Positions 21,034-33,066 are shown, counted from the stretch's first letter. The stretch is DNA of 64,000 nucleotides from Peronospora farinosa (GCA_947646735.1 CANTFK010000017.1:186001-250000), one strand, 5' to 3'. Program-made: numbers and translations. The notes: generated from the sequence alone by a model not told the origin.

Positions 21034-22521
21034 ATGGAGAACGCACCTGTGTCATCACAAGGTAACATGATCGATACGGGCATGTACAGATACGAGCGCA
21101 ACCGTGGAAGCCACGAATTCTTTACTCCAGGACCACACGCCACCACACGCACCGCTACCGCTCCGTCTGCTATTTTTAACCTGGTGAGCACCATCATTGG
21201 CGGTGGGATCTTGTCGCTTCCTTTCGCTTACGACAAGTGCGGACTCATAGTGGCGTTGATCTTCATGGCCATTGCTGCCTCTGCTTCCACCTTTAGTCTC
21301 TACGTCATTGTGAGCTGCAGTCGACGTGGGCACGCCGCTTCGTACGAAGAAGTAGTGCGCAAGGCCCTGGGAGCTCGAGCTGGACACATTACCGTTGTGC
21401 TGCTCGTGCTACTCACATTCCTCACGCTCGTGGCGTACGTCATTCTCACAAAGGACCTCTTGGGATCACTGGGTGCGAGATTCCTGTATAATCGCCCCAT
21501 CTCTGACATGGAGCAGAACGGCTTGACGGTCATCTGTGTTCTATTCGTGTCACCGGGGCTACTGGCGCGCTCCATGAACGCGCTGCGCTTCACCTCTGTC
21601 TTCAGTCTCGTGTCGGTGTTTGTACTGGCAACTGTCATCACGATTCGGGCGATGGGCGCTATGTTTGGACACAAAGATACTATGGAGGTCGTGACCGAAA
21701 GTCATATTCCAATCAAGCTGACTCCTGATAGTTGGGTAGATGCTGCCTATGCCTTCCCCATCATCTCCGTCTCGTTCCTCTGTCACTTTAACGTGCTGCC
21801 AGTGTATCGTGAGCTGCACAAACCAACGCGTCACCGCTTGAAAAAGATTGTGGCGTCTACGATCTCTTTTGCGTGGTTATTTTACATGATTGTCGGGACT
21901 ATGGGATATCTCTTTGCATTTCAACAGTCAGGAGGAGTGCGAGACGATATTTTAAACAATTTTAGCGACAGCGACCCGCTTGTGAACCTTGGACGATTCG
22001 GGCTGCTAGTCACGATCCAGTTGAGTTTTCCCCTCATCATCCAGCCATGTCGTGCCAACCTGCTTCGACTTGTCAAAATCATCCGAAGCTACAGCTACGC
22101 TCGTGGCAAAGCTTCCTACGGTCTTGATTCTTCATATTCGGAGGAAGGAGAGCTTGTTGGAGAAGAAACAACGCTTTTGCCAAGTATCGGTGAAGCTTTA
22201 CCTATTGGTACGATAAATGCTTCCACGCCAGCAAGGTTTAGAGATTCTGCCGTCCATGTGCTGCTAACTGTCGGCATCATGGCCAGTGTAATCACAATTG
22301 CGCTGATCTCGCCTGGAGTATCTGTTGTGTGGAATCTTATGGGATCTACCGTTGGTCTCCTTATTTCATACGTCTTGCCGTGCGTATCCTACGTGAGCAT
22401 CCGCCGCGAGAAGCCAAATACGGACCGACGTAAACTAACGGCCTGGATCATTCTCGCAGGGAGCTCGATTATCTGCGCCGTTTGCACCATTCAGGCATTC
22501 GTGTCTCTCTTCAGTCTTTAG
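21034..22521 (+). CDS. Amino acid/auxin permease family (AAAP, SLC38-like) transporter
   Basis: Intronless, 495 residues, with about eleven hydrophobic segments. After a 45-residue polar N-terminus the family hallmark follows directly: SAIFNLVSTIIGGGILSLPF (TM1 with the unwound GGGILSLP). Then come helices with LVAYVILTKDLLGSL, SFLCHFNVLPVYREL (the conserved FxCHxN.P.Y.EL stretch) and a final helix set (VVWNLMGSTVGLLISYVLP). A longer loop (about 355-400) separates the last helices. Proton- or sodium-coupled amino acid transport at plasma or vacuolar membrane is expected; substrate unknown. ATG at 21034 is the first in frame. Confidence 0.93.
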   Translation: MENAPVSSQGNMIDTGMYRYERNRGSHEFFTPGPHATTRTATAPSAIFNLVSTIIGGGILSLPFAYDKCGLIVALIFMAIAASASTFSLYVIVSCSRRGHAASYEEVVRKALGARAGHITVVLLVLLTFLTLVAYVILTKDLLGSLGARFLYNRPISDMEQNGLTVICVLFVSPGLLARSMNALRFTSVFSLVSVFVLATVITIRAMGAMFGHKDTMEVVTESHIPIKLTPDSWVDAAYAFPIISVSFLCHFNVLPVYRELHKPTRHRLKKIVASTISFAWLFYMIVGTMGYLFAFQQSGGVRDDILNNFSDSDPLVNLGRFGLLVTIQLSFPLIIQPCRANLLRLVKIIRSYSYARGKASYGLDSSYSEEGELVGEETTLLPSIGEALPIGTINASTPARFRDSAVHVLLTVGIMASVITIALISPGVSVVWNLMGSTVGLLISYVLPCVSYVSIRREKPNTDRRKLTAWIILAGSSIICAVCTIQAFVSLFSL

Positions 22522-22580
22522 CTTAGGGTTTTAAGTACGTCGAAGTAACTAGATAGAAGAAAAGATAATATTCATCTGTG

Positions 22581-24044
22581 TTACTTCTTGGCGGCAATTG
22601 GTTCCGTTAGCACCTTCAGTAGCTCTTTTGCATTTGGATCATGCGGTGCGGCGAGCTTTAGCCACTTGCGCGCTCTCTCCAGGTCCTTAGGCACCTTTTC
22701 ATAGCCATAGCGATACATCTGCGCGAGGTTCACCATTGCCATCACAAACCCTTTCTCAGCTGCCTTGCTAAAGAGTGCCTCAGCTTGCAACGAGTCCTGC
22801 GGTACACCATCCCCGGTGAGGTACAGGTGGCCCAAGTTATACTGCGCCATGGTGATGCCTGCACTTGCTGCCACCTTCCAGTACTGGATAGCGCGATTCA
22901 AGTCCTTCTGCACGCCCCCCTTGCCATGCAAGTAGTATTCGCCCAATCGGGCTTTAGCTGACGGGTCGCCAGCTTCCGCCGCCTTGGTCAACCATTTCAA
23001 GGCTTCCACTTCGTTCTGCGCAACGCACACATTGATGAGCTCATTTTCTTCAGACAGGAATCTCTACAGCTAAGAGCCGACTAGTGTTGTAGCGCTTACC
23101 TTCTCCGTCCCTGTTCCGTACGTGTACATGTTGCAGACGTTCATATAAGCAGGTGGAATGCCAACTTCAGCGCACTTCTTGTACAGCTCAAAGGCCTTCT
23201 TCTCATTCTTGCGCGTGCCTTCACCATTATACAAGGCGTCAGCGTACGCAAAAGTACCCCACCCATGCCCAGAAGCCGCTAACTAGAAGATATAGCATTA
23301 GACAAGCCCACGCATTCACCCCGAAACACTCTTTCTTACCTCCTTGAAGAGCCTAGTAGCACCCATTGCATCCTTTTTCATGAAACCTAACGATCAACAA
23401 ACAACAGTCATACATGTAAGACAGAAAGATCTACTATATATTCGACGCATTACATGCAGCTTCATCCAAAGCATACGTCATACCAGTGCCTTTTTTCATA
23501 CACAACGCATAACTGTACTTGGCCTTATCACTTCCCTGTATCACCACAGAGCCACACACAGACATGAATTTATACACACGTAGTTAATGCACTAACCATT
23601 CTCCACAAATTTTTCTTCTTCTATTCAGCCGCTTACCTGTTTCATTGCCATCTTCCACACGTATAACGCTTTCTGAACCTCCTCGTCGTTGTCACCGGCA
23701 TTACTGTAGATCATGTTCCCTAGGCCATGATACTGCACGGGCGAGCGAAGCTTGGACACCAAAGGCGACTCCTTGAACTATTTGGCAACTAATTGTTATC
23801 AGGTCCTCAACAAACATGTGCCTGTTTGCTGCAATGCTGTCAGGCACGCACCTGCTCCAGCGTCTCGCCACGCTGCCCGAGCTTGCGCATCTTTGCCAGC
23901 ACTTCTTGTAGCTCCTACTTTGCAAAAATCTCAATCTCGCAAGATATGCATGCAATAAAGACGACATCCAGGACCCACCTCATGGCCTTCCTTAGCCCGT
24001 GCCACGCGCGACTTGCGCCATGCACTCAGCGTCCGCTGCAACAT
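22581..24044 (-). CDS. Sel1-repeat (TPR-like) protein, seven exons
   Basis: Seven exons join in phase: 24044-23979, 23914-23852, 23777-23637, 23535-23484, 23386-23340, 23282-23100 and 23015-22581. They give about 328 residues. The N-terminus (LQRTLSAWRKSRVARAK) is basic and could target mitochondria. The body is a run of Sel1 repeats, for example GTGFMKKDAMGATRLFKELA, EGTRKNEKKAFELYKKCAE, GKGGVQKDLNRAIQYWKVAA, GDGVPQDSLQAEALFSKAAE and YEKVPKDLERARKWLKLAA. Sel1 arrays are scaffolds for protein complexes (ER degradation, respiratory assembly). No catalytic domain is seen. The dense short introns contrast with the intronless neighbours. Confidence 0.88.
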
Positions 24045-24258
24045 TGCTGTTACTTCAGAGACATTTATAAAAAAGTAAGCCTGTGATAATACATTAGTAT
24101 GTGCTATCACAATAGTATGTGCGATCACATTATTTTTACTCTCCTAACCTAAATATAGATTAAGAGAGAGTGGAAATAGGTTCTGGGTTGAATTCGAGGT
24201 TTTTCATAATTATCAATGAACCGACCATCACTCTTTCTTTCAATCGTTTTAAAGTACA

Positions 24259-26675
24259 ATGAGTGACGACGCTACCCGCGCTGAGGTGGCAGCCAAATTG
24301 CGTGCCGCCCAGCTCAAGACCGTCGCGGTGGGAGGCCGCAAATTGCTGCGATGGGACGCTACTCGCTGGAAGAAATTTGAGCGTACGCCACAGTACACGA
24401 CGCGCATTAAGAGTGCACCCATTCTACCCATTCGTGCGCCGCTCTCGTCCATGTACGTGGTACTTTATTCCGTTACTTAACGCATACACACAGACGTCTA
24501 ACGCTTTATGTGCATGGTGTGGCAGCTATGAGATTCATTTATCGGCTAGAAAGAGCTATACACCGTCATCACTGATGGAGAAACTTATTGCAGACACACG
24601 CTCCGGCTCTGTCGTGAATGTGGGACTTGTAATAGATGCTACAGGCAGTGATATCTTCCTCCATGATGTCAAGTATGTACATGATCTGGATTTTGAGCTG
24701 CTATAGAGAGCAAAGTGTTTGACTGTTGCTCATGTTGTTTGCTGTTAGAGAGTGGGAAGACTGGGACGTCCAGTACGTCAAGTTGCACGTTGATACGATT
24801 GGAGGTAGAAGGAGTCTGGTGAAAAGTTAATGGAAGGATGGAATTTCAGAGTCATTTGATGCTGTTGATGTTTTTGTAGAGAAAGAAGAGGATCGTGATG
24901 TTTCTAACGGCAAAATGGCTGAAGCTTTTTGCAAGGCAGTGGAATGTCACTTGGAGGGAGAGAGGAAAGACATGGATGTTGCTGTTTTCGGTGCTGAAGG
25001 CTACAACTTGGTGGGTTATCTCGTTGTAAGGTGCGTTACAATTGTTTTGATGTAATTGGTGGTGATAGAAGCGCTAAATGTGACAATGACAGCTTTTTGG
25101 TGGAAAATTGCGGCTTGAATCTCAACGCTGCAATAGAAGAGTTTTCGGCGTCGACCCCGCCTGGAATTTACTCAAGACATTTTCTTGAGGTTTGTGGCTG
25201 CACTTTGGCGCGATATATGAGCTGGTGCGTTACTGAATTGTTATGATGTGTTGATTTGTCTCAGCGACTGTACCGCAAGTACTTTAGTACGCTGCCGTCT
25301 GAGTCGATACAATTAGCGGTTCCTGCCCCTCCACGATGGGAAAACGATGAAACACGTAAGCGGAAGAGTGAAGTTTTTGTTGGCAATGAGGTTGTAACGG
25401 AAGAGGACCGGTCGAAAGCGTTTGTGCGGATGAAAAAGGCTGTAGTGCCTATTGCTTTACCTGCAAATGATTTGCCAGCGAGCAATGGGCGGGCAACTAC
25501 GACTAGCGGTCTTCCCACTGCACCGGTGTATAAAGCACCCATGTATATCCCGCCGGATCGCCAGGAGCAGCGTCCCACGAAACGCAGGAAAATTCGTTCG
25601 TGGGTGGACGATGTAAAGCCTCTGGCGTACGGTGAGACGCTTGCAACTTCATCAGAAGAGCACCAGAAATTGGTCAAATCTCTGGAAAAGCTTACGGGCA
25701 TTGACGGATTTCCTGGATGCGAGGTAAGCGGATAGAATTCGATTGTTTGAGGATGTTTGAGCTTACGTCGTTGTATTTGCTGTGAGCAGACTATTCCCTT
25801 TACAGCGACACACGTGGCAGAAGGAGCTTATAAGCGAAAAGGTGGCTTGACTAAGGCTTACCTCGTTACTTGGCGAGCACGGGGGTGCGTTTGTTTTAGA
25901 CTTTATCATCATTTGAGTATTGAGCTACTAACTCGCTTCACTTTATAGTCGTCGCTGTCTTCTTTTTGTTAGTGCTGACGGAACCTACGTCGTGTCACGC
26001 AACATGACCTTTACGAAAGTCAATATGAAGTTTCCGCGACGAAGGACGCCGGTACGAACTTGAGGCTGAGTGACCCCAACGAGAAGAAATTACTTAGTTT
26101 GCATTCTTTTTTGTTTTGTGTTATTTAGAGCGAGTTTCAGGTGAATACGCTGATTGACGGACTTATCGTGGAAGATCAAGACCACGACACGAGGGTGGCC
26201 CGATATCTGGCATTTGACGTCCTCTTTTTGGAGGGCACGCCCATTTGGCAGAAGAAATTGGAGAAACGATTGCAGTGCTTACAGAACGAGATCATTGTGC
26301 CGCGCAAAAATGTGGGTTTGGTATAGTTTCAGGGCGTGGAAAGAAGAAAAGGGTTGACATGAACACCGTTGTTGTATCGTGATAATGCAGGACAAGTCAA
26401 TCGATTACATGAAGGAACCTTTTCGTGTGCGTATGAAGGACCACTTTCGTCTGGATAAGACTGAGTATATGCTGACAAAGTTCGCGAAGAGCGTGACCCA
26501 CGAGGTGGACGGTGTCATCTACACCCCTACGGAGGCTCCGTACAATCTTGGCGGCTTCGAGTGCGAAGAGCCGATTTTCAAGTTCGTTGCTAGCGAAGGC
26601 GGAGGCATTCCTGGTCTGGATGGAAGTATCTCAGAGCACCGACTTCTCCAGTACATCGATTCTATGCCGAAATGA
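24259..26675 (+). CDS. mRNA capping enzyme-like protein with both active sites degenerate
   Basis: Exon phases join throughout (exon 1 24259-24452, exon 2 24526-24672, then about seven more to the stop at 26673-26675). The order matches metazoan-type bifunctional capping enzymes. A cysteine-phosphatase-like triphosphatase domain comes first (VNVGLVIDATG; EEFSASTPPGIYSRHFLERL), then a guanylyltransferase domain (TIPFTATHV, LTKAYLVTWRARG, NTLIDGLIVEDQD, RYLAFDVLFLEG, EVDGVIYTPTEAPYN). The catalytic residues are gone. The triphosphatase loop HCxxGxxRTG reads FGAEGYNLVG (24987-25016). The guanylyltransferase KxDG lysine motif reads RARG (from 25874). Motif III DGE reads DGL. The motif V LKWKP slot reads FKFVA. 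The OB-fold and motif VI are absent. Intact exons argue for a retained protein, probably a non-catalytic partner or regulator. Confidence 0.85.
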
Positions 26676-27740
26676 TCAGGCTCAGCAAGCAGGGCATAGC
26701 AACATCCTTCAACGATGAAATGATAATAGCGTTTTGCACTCGAAGAAGGCAACTTCCTACGTGAGCGTGAGGTAAATCTTTGGCCAGTCCATGTTTTTCA
26801 TGTCAGTAGTTGTTGAGTTGTGCCCAGTGTGCGGTGCTTTTTGGATACAGAGAGAATGAATGAATGCAAAAAAGTGCAATAGGGCAAAATGACTTGTGTG
26901 CTGAGCATCGTTTGACCGTGTTTAATCGAAAACGGGCCGTTACTTGTTTATACGGTAGTTTTTGGCCGTAATCGGGCTTCTTTTGCGGAGAGCTACTGCG
27001 TGACAATGCTTTTTGTGGCGATGAGGATACAGAAGAGATACCGGTGAAAGAGTCTACGCTCATCGTTCACGAAGGACGCTGCATTCTGGAATGCGAATCA
27101 CAGCACGAGCAACTTTTCGAAGTCCTCCTTCATACCACAAGCGCGCGAAGCGTTGTATCTAAGCGATACTTCGCCAAAGCGCTAACAGACTTATCCTTCG
27201 ACAGCCGACCAACACGCATGCATACTTCTGTCTCAGCTTTGCTTTTCACCACGACCTCCAAACAGCTTACCTGGCAACCTACCCACACTTTTGTATCAAG
27301 AACGACAGAGATATGACTCCCGTGGATGTCAACTACGAAGATCTGTGTGACTTACAAAGCATTGAGGTGCATGCACTAGGGAAAGAAAAGCACTTCTAGC
27401 AGTCGAGGCAAAACTAGCAGTCCGCATATTTGGAGACCAAATGGTCGCTTACATCGAGAGACCACCACTTACCCCAATTTAAGCTCCTTGGACTGCCGTG
27501 TAGAGATCACCAAGCCTGCGCTATTTTTAATACACTAGTCTGCTATACTTGAAAGTTTGCTGTTGTTTAGCATCACCAAAAAACTAAATGTATTCACACC
27601 AGAAGCATGCACACGTAAATTTTGATCACATCTCAACACCTGCCACGCTGGCTTGCCTCCAACGACTGGCTGTCTACCTTCATCACTCGTGGCACTCTAC
27701 ATCCGTATTTGTCATTCTTCTCATGTTTATCCAGTCAGGA
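26676..27740. other. Intergenic with one unassigned plus-strand frame
   Basis: Holds the 3' ends of two convergent genes. Near 26990-27316 a plus frame (NAFCGDEDTEEIPVKESTL, then IVHEGRCILECESQHEQLF) has protein-like composition but no ATG, no family and no convincing splice sites. It may be a gene relic. Nothing else seen. Confidence 0.35.
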
Positions 27741-29750
27741 TTAGACCAGAGGCTCCAAATCCATCTCCAAAACGGAGGTCGGGTTCAGCAAGTCAAAGTT
27801 CTTCAGCACCACCGGGTGCAGTACACCGAACGTGCCCAAACGCAGAGGCTCGGCGTCTTCTTTCTGCAATGACACGTGTGCGCAACGGCCGGGGAAGTAG
27901 GTAAGCTCCTCCGCGGGCGTGATGGTGTAGTACTCCTTTGTGCGAGCGGACATCATCAACTCGGATTGATAACCCATCAACTGCATGATGCGGTCAACAA
28001 GACCGTGAATGACTTCAAAGCCGTCGGTGGGGCCAGTATAGGCAGCGCAAATGCGACGCACATTCTTGGCACCCACATCCGTGTTGTTATCAATCACGAC
28101 GACGTCGGAGACCTCAAACAACTTCAGACCCTCCTTTACAGACATGGCCTTGTTGTTTTGAATAGTTTTCAGCACACCAGGCAACATCGACGTGCGGATA
28201 ACCTCAAACTCAATGGTGGCCGGGTTGGACAACACAACAGCCGAGTGGCCGTCGTCCTCACGGTTCAGATACTCAAAGTTTTCTTTGTGTGAACACAGTC
28301 CGTGGGTAAGTAGCTCAATGTAGCCAGCACGACTGATCTCATCACGCAGAAGGTCGCCCAGCTTGTTAAGGGGCTGAGCCATACCGATAGTCTGGGTCTG
28401 AGGGATCGTGAGCGGAATGTTGTTGAAGCCGTAGGCGATGCCGATGTCCTCAATCACATCCACAGGGTGTAGAATATCCGAGCGCGTAATTGGGACTGCC
28501 GCAATAATAGTGTTTCCATTAGCCGAAGGCTTGGCGTCGAGCTGCATCTTGTCGCACAGTTTACAAATCCGGTCGACATCCAGGTTCACCGGCTCGCCCT
28601 TGCCGAACAGCATCGAGTAGACGTTCTTGACCTGCACCTCCACCGAGCGCTTGCTAAGGTCCGGTGTCATCTCGTTCGCATTCACACTTTCGTCCTCGTA
28701 GACCACCTGCACAGGCTCTACAGTGAAAGGCTTGGCGCAGTACTCGGAGAACATGGCGATCATCGTATTTAGCACAACTTTTGCTTTGGTGATGTCGGTC
28801 GCTGTGCACTCTATGAACACATTCTTCGTGTTCAGCGAGATCTTCGAGTGTTCACCGTTGATAATAGGCGGGAGCGACAGCACCACGCCGTTTGTGTCCG
28901 TGATCACCGGGTACACTGGCGAGTCGTAGATGATGTCTGTGTACGGTTTAATATGCTTCACCTCTACATTCGTTCGGTAAAAGTCCAGTAATTCCTTGGC
29001 CTCAAACTCCTTGTCCTGAGTCAGCGGCTTGAACTTGATCTCGTTCGGTGGCAGCGCCTGTGATGAGCAGCATATAAACAATCCTCACATCATCATCACC
29101 ATCTCCAACTTTTACTTCACCAGTAAAGACTAACTGACACACGTACATTGTAGGTAAATGGTCCCTCCACCGTGTCGAGATCGTGTGTACCAATAGCAAC
29201 GAGCGTGCGTCGACGGCAAATGTTTTGGTGCAGCTTGTCCTGCAGGTCTATGAAGCTGTCGTAGCGCTCCTGAGTGAACTTGACGTCGCGTAGCACAGCC
29301 GACACGACGTACGGTCGCACTAGCTGCAAACAAATAACACAATACAGTGCACTCATAGTCAATTTTGCAGTCCTTCATCCAGTACATTTCACACCAATCA
29401 ACCTTAGTGTTAGATTTGACTGTAATGTGGTGCGAACCCTCGGCTCTGGGCGCTAGCGTGTACACAGGTGGACGCTCCTTCTCAACAAAGACGCGCAACG
29501 CCCGACTGATGCCTTCTACACAAAGAAGGTCATAGCGATTGGCCGGCACGTCAATCTTATAAAGTACAGCGTCCGAGTGCGCTGAATAGTCCTTGTCTTG
29601 TCCCTGCTCGCGTTGCTTGAGCTGCTTCTCGCTTGTAATATCATCCAGTTCAATACCAAATTCAAAGCACAACACATCAAATTCCTCGTCCGTATACGTC
29701 TGGCCCATGGCCGCGAACAGATCGTCGCGTTTGACTCCCACGGTCGGCAT
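27741..29750 (-). CDS. FARSB: Cytosolic phenylalanyl-tRNA synthetase beta subunit, three exons
   Basis: Exons 29750-29403, 29323-29147 and 29057-27741 join in phase and give 613 residues, close to eukaryotic beta subunits. Landmarks are the N-terminal [12 protein letters not shown] and [55 protein letters not shown], the B3/B4 editing-type region ([20 protein letters not shown]), a B5 DNA-binding-like domain with [30 protein letters not shown], and the C-terminal class II-like fold ([42 protein letters not shown]). It pairs with the alpha subunit to charge tRNA-Phe in the cytosol. Everything expected is intact. Confidence 0.95.
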
Positions 29751-29963
29751 CCTCTTGGTTTATTGACTAGGTCGGCTACTTTTTGAATGAGCGTCACCAC
29801 TGGATGAAAAGCATTTCAAACACTGATTCGCTAAAAAGATACAAATGGGTGATTTGTTAATAAAGATACAATAATGTGACGTGCAAAGATTGGTGTACCG
29901 CTACTTCATTTACATCGAGCTACTGTTTTTATAATAAAAGCTAGTCATACGTCGTCCATGAAG

Positions 29964-30096
29964 TAATACATCGTTATAGCGCAGCATCATCTACTTGGTA
30001 AACAAAAGGCTTTTGGCGTTCGTTCCTGAGAAAATAATGCATCATTATAGCGCAGCATCATCTACTTGGTAAACAAAAGGCTGGCGTTCGTTCCTC
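29964..30096. repeat. 71-bp tandem duplication of the 3' end of the KAS gene
   Basis: Two head-to-tail copies, about 29964-30027 and 30035-30096, share GCGCAGCATCATCTACTTGG and TAAACAAAAGG, then a GGCGTTCGTTCCT block, with a few differences. The right copy holds the last codons and stop of the minus-strand KAS gene (stop at 30062-30064). The left copy lies in the 3' untranslated region. A simple local duplication of a gene end. Confidence 0.85.
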
Positions 30097-32128
30097 CGAA
30101 ACCAAACGAATTCGAAAGAACTGCGCGAAGCTCCTTCTCCTGCGGCTGGTTTGGCACGTAATTCAAGGAAAACTCCTCTGTTGTCTCCGTAAGATTAAGT
30201 GTAGGAGGCATCACGTTCTACCAGCAAAAAGAAGGGTTACAGTCAGTACAACATTGGTATTGACACATGTAGCAGTATGGAGGCATTGATACAACTTACG
30301 TCGCGAAGTGCCTTAATCGAGAAGATAGCCTCTACAGCACCAGCAGCACCTAGCAAGTGACCAATAGCTCCCTGACCACGGCACAAAACAAAAACGAACA
30401 GACAATTAGCACAACAACAGCACTTGAAGAATTTGCACAGCTTATCTTGCGTCATGAAAGAGAGTGAGCTGCGCACCTTCGTCGACGACACTCCTAGTCG
30501 ACTAGCATGTATGCCGAAAAGCTTCTTCACGGCTATATTCTCAGCGCGGTCCCCCAAAGGGGTTGAAGTGGCGTGCGCGTTAATGTAGCCGACATCAGAC
30601 AGCGCAAGCCCGGATTGTGCTATTGCTGACTGCATAGCTCGTCGAGCGCCATCACCCGATTCATGAGGAGCTGTAATATGGTTGCCGTCACCGCTGAGGC
30701 CATAACCTCGAACCTCAGCATAGATCTCAGCACCGCGTTTCTTCGCGTGCTCGTATTCCTATGTCGGTAACGAGGTGGAACATCACAAAGTCATCAAAAA
30801 TATGTTGTGAGTCGCAAGTCCAGACCCAGGTGTGCTAGCCGAATACAACATTGTACCTCAAGAACAACAATACCAGCGCCTTCACCCATAACAAACCCGT
30901 CGCGCTGCGAGTCAAACGGTCTCGATGCTTCTTGAGGACGATCATTGAACTTTCCGCGGCCACATGCCGTTAGAACACAAGACCGATACATAAGTGTCGC
31001 CTATTGGCATGCATACTTGCTTTACCTTTGTAGACAAAGCCTGCGCACGCAGGAAGGCGCACACGGAAATCGCATCGAGGCATCCCTCACTACCTCCGGC
31101 AACCATGACGTCGGCGTAGCCATGACGAACTAAATTCGTAGCATCACCAATGCTGTGACTACCCGTGGCACACGCTGTAGCACAAGAGTGGTTTGGCCCC
31201 TACGTGCAAACGAAATAATCCTTCAGTCGCAGTCCTCATCAAAGCCGCATTCTATTCTAAATTGGAGCCCCACCTTCAACCCGTGCTCAATGCTCACGTG
31301 ACCGGCCGCAAGGTTAGTAAGAAACCTTGTCACGAAAAATGGCGATACCCGGCGATATTTCTGCAAGATTGAATACCAATTGTACAAGCATAAATAAGAG
31401 ACGAGCGTACACAAACTAAGCATAGCATGTAAATCATCCTCTAGCAATACCTTCTCCCTGATAAGCTGACCAACATTCATTACCTCCTGGATGTTTCCCG
31501 TGCCAGCACCAATAGCCACGCCCTACTCAACAAAAGTTACCTTTCCATCAGCTCCATTATCCACTCCATCCACTAAATGCCACCTTACTGCTCGTTCTCT
31601 CTCTTCGTCCGATTGGGGGCTCCATCCTGAATCCTTCAGCGCTTCAGCAGCTACATTAATGCATCAACCACATATTATTACGCTTCACGTACTCACTGAA
31701 CCAACGGCCTATTGCTAAACCTCCAACCTGCTGCCAATGTAAACGCGATAAAATCTGGTTCCTGGTAGCGGACCTTTTGTAAATTGATCCAATCTTTAGT
31801 ACGGAAAGCTCCGATCCCTTCTCCTCGTGGCACCGCCCCACCAATTGTACACTGCAATCCTGAGTCTGCAAGGGCATCTACCGCCTACATTTATAGCAAC
31901 TAATTGTGTTAATCATGTATAAGAGCATCAAGATCAAATGTGTCATACTTGAATGGCACATTGCGAGTCTAACAGCGCCTCCCACGAGCGCTTAACCCCC
32001 ACACCAAAAGGAGTGACAGCACCCATTCCAGTTACAACCACGCGTCGACTTGGTGCAGGCGGCGGTGCCTTAAACAAAAGCGTCGAGAAGCTTCGAGCCA
32101 TAAACGAAGACGTCGCTAGACGCAGCAT
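30062..32128 (-). CDS. Beta-ketoacyl-ACP synthase (KAS I/II, FabF type), probably mitochondrial, about nine exons
   Basis: Exon 1 (32128-31949) begins with a Ser/Arg-rich leader ([18 protein letters not shown]) typical of mitochondrial import, then [15 protein letters not shown]. Later exons carry [17 protein letters not shown]... as [17 protein letters not shown] sequence, [17 protein letters not shown], the nucleophile region [37 protein letters not shown], the first catalytic His in [13 protein letters not shown], the second in [12 protein letters not shown], and the closing [17 protein letters not shown]. The Cys-His-His triad of condensing enzymes is intact. It elongates acyl chains on ACP in type II fatty-acid synthesis (lipoate precursor in mitochondria). 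A solo LTR ends within tens of bases upstream of the ATG. The last 60 bp are duplicated downstream. Confidence 0.92.
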
Positions 32129-32156
32129 CTTGACAACAATGCGGTGACTAGCGGTT

Positions 32157-32602
32157 GTGTAGATTACACAAAGTGGAACAACAAAATCGATATTAATCTA
32201 CTTTCACTGATGACAGTGAAAAAAGGTGTCTCAGAACTGTACATACACGTGAACAGTGGAAGCCTTATTTACAAGGAGTTGCAAAGAAAAAGAGGACTGT
32301 ATTCAATATAGTTAAACTAATAAAACCAATCTGTTATAACCTGTGTTAACTATATTAAACTACAACTATGTATGCTGACACCTTGTCCTCCACTCATTGC
32401 GCGCGTCCATCCTTTATTGGTCAGCGCATTGGTTGATATAATGACCCATATCAACCAAGAAGAGGGCATCTCCAACTTCAAAGAGATGCAAGATCAATAA
32501 TTTAGGAAAAGATAATATTGTCGAGTATTATTAGTTATAATATTATTCTTATTGACACTTCATATAAGTGTCAATATTATGTAATGGACACACCTCCTAT
32601 AT
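32157..32602 (-). mobile_element. Degenerate solo LTR of the element C family, inverted
   Basis: Reverse-complement copy of the element C LTR. It shares CTACTTTCACTGATGACAGTG (read in reverse in C), AATATAGTTAAACTAATAAAAC, CATAGTTGTAG-type and TGGTTGATAT..ATATCAACC blocks, and ATTGACACTTCATATAAGTG. It diverges more from C's LTRs than those do from each other. No internal element sequence is attached, which is what recombination between two LTRs leaves. Outer ends are approximate. Its orientation is that of the adjacent KAS gene, whose start codon is at 32128. Confidence 0.7.
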
Positions 32603-33066
32603 TATGTATGTAAACGCGTTGCGCGAGCAGTCTTGCCACCAAAGTGGCTCAACTTCCGCATGCATCGGGTTATCTCTCTTCTCTACATTTCTCTCTACTC
32701 TCGCCAGGGTCCATTAAAGGCGCGCGCTATATGCGCCGCGCTGAAGGCCGTCCAGGCTGCACGATCCAATGCCCACAGGCAAAGAAGGTGCAGGTATGGG
32801 GTTTGTCGACGGCGGTATCCAGCGGTAGGTTTCTTGCTTGGATCCCTTGGATGTCTATCTTGTCAACAGGTTCTACCCAGGGAGGGTCTCTTTGACATGC
32901 CAGTTGGTATGACAGACGGTTGATGACATGAAATAGTTGAGGAGAGTATCTGACATGCCACAGTTGACAGGTTATGACAGCACGTTAGGTGACGCACGAT
33001 AGGACGTATGGTTGTTTGATTAATTCATTCTAATTTTTACCTACATCCCCAGAAGCCTACCAGTGA
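32603..33066. other. Spacer between solo LTR and element C, no gene assigned
   Basis: Contains two overlapping plus-strand frames (32633-32923) without family features. Their composition (CGCGCGCTATATGCGCCGCG near 32720) hints at repeat-derived sequence. Nothing can be named. Confidence 0.3.

Noticed and set aside
22581..23030. Sel1 protein as a short single-exon gene starting near 23030
   Set aside because: Six upstream exons with correct phases extend the repeat array to an ATG at 24044.
27876..28292. Plus-strand frame of 138 codons
   Set aside because: Antisense shadow of the Phe-tRNA synthetase beta exon.
30794..31519. Separate small frames in the KAS region as independent genes
   Set aside because: They are exons plus retained introns of one KAS gene; phases and catalytic motifs join across the introns.
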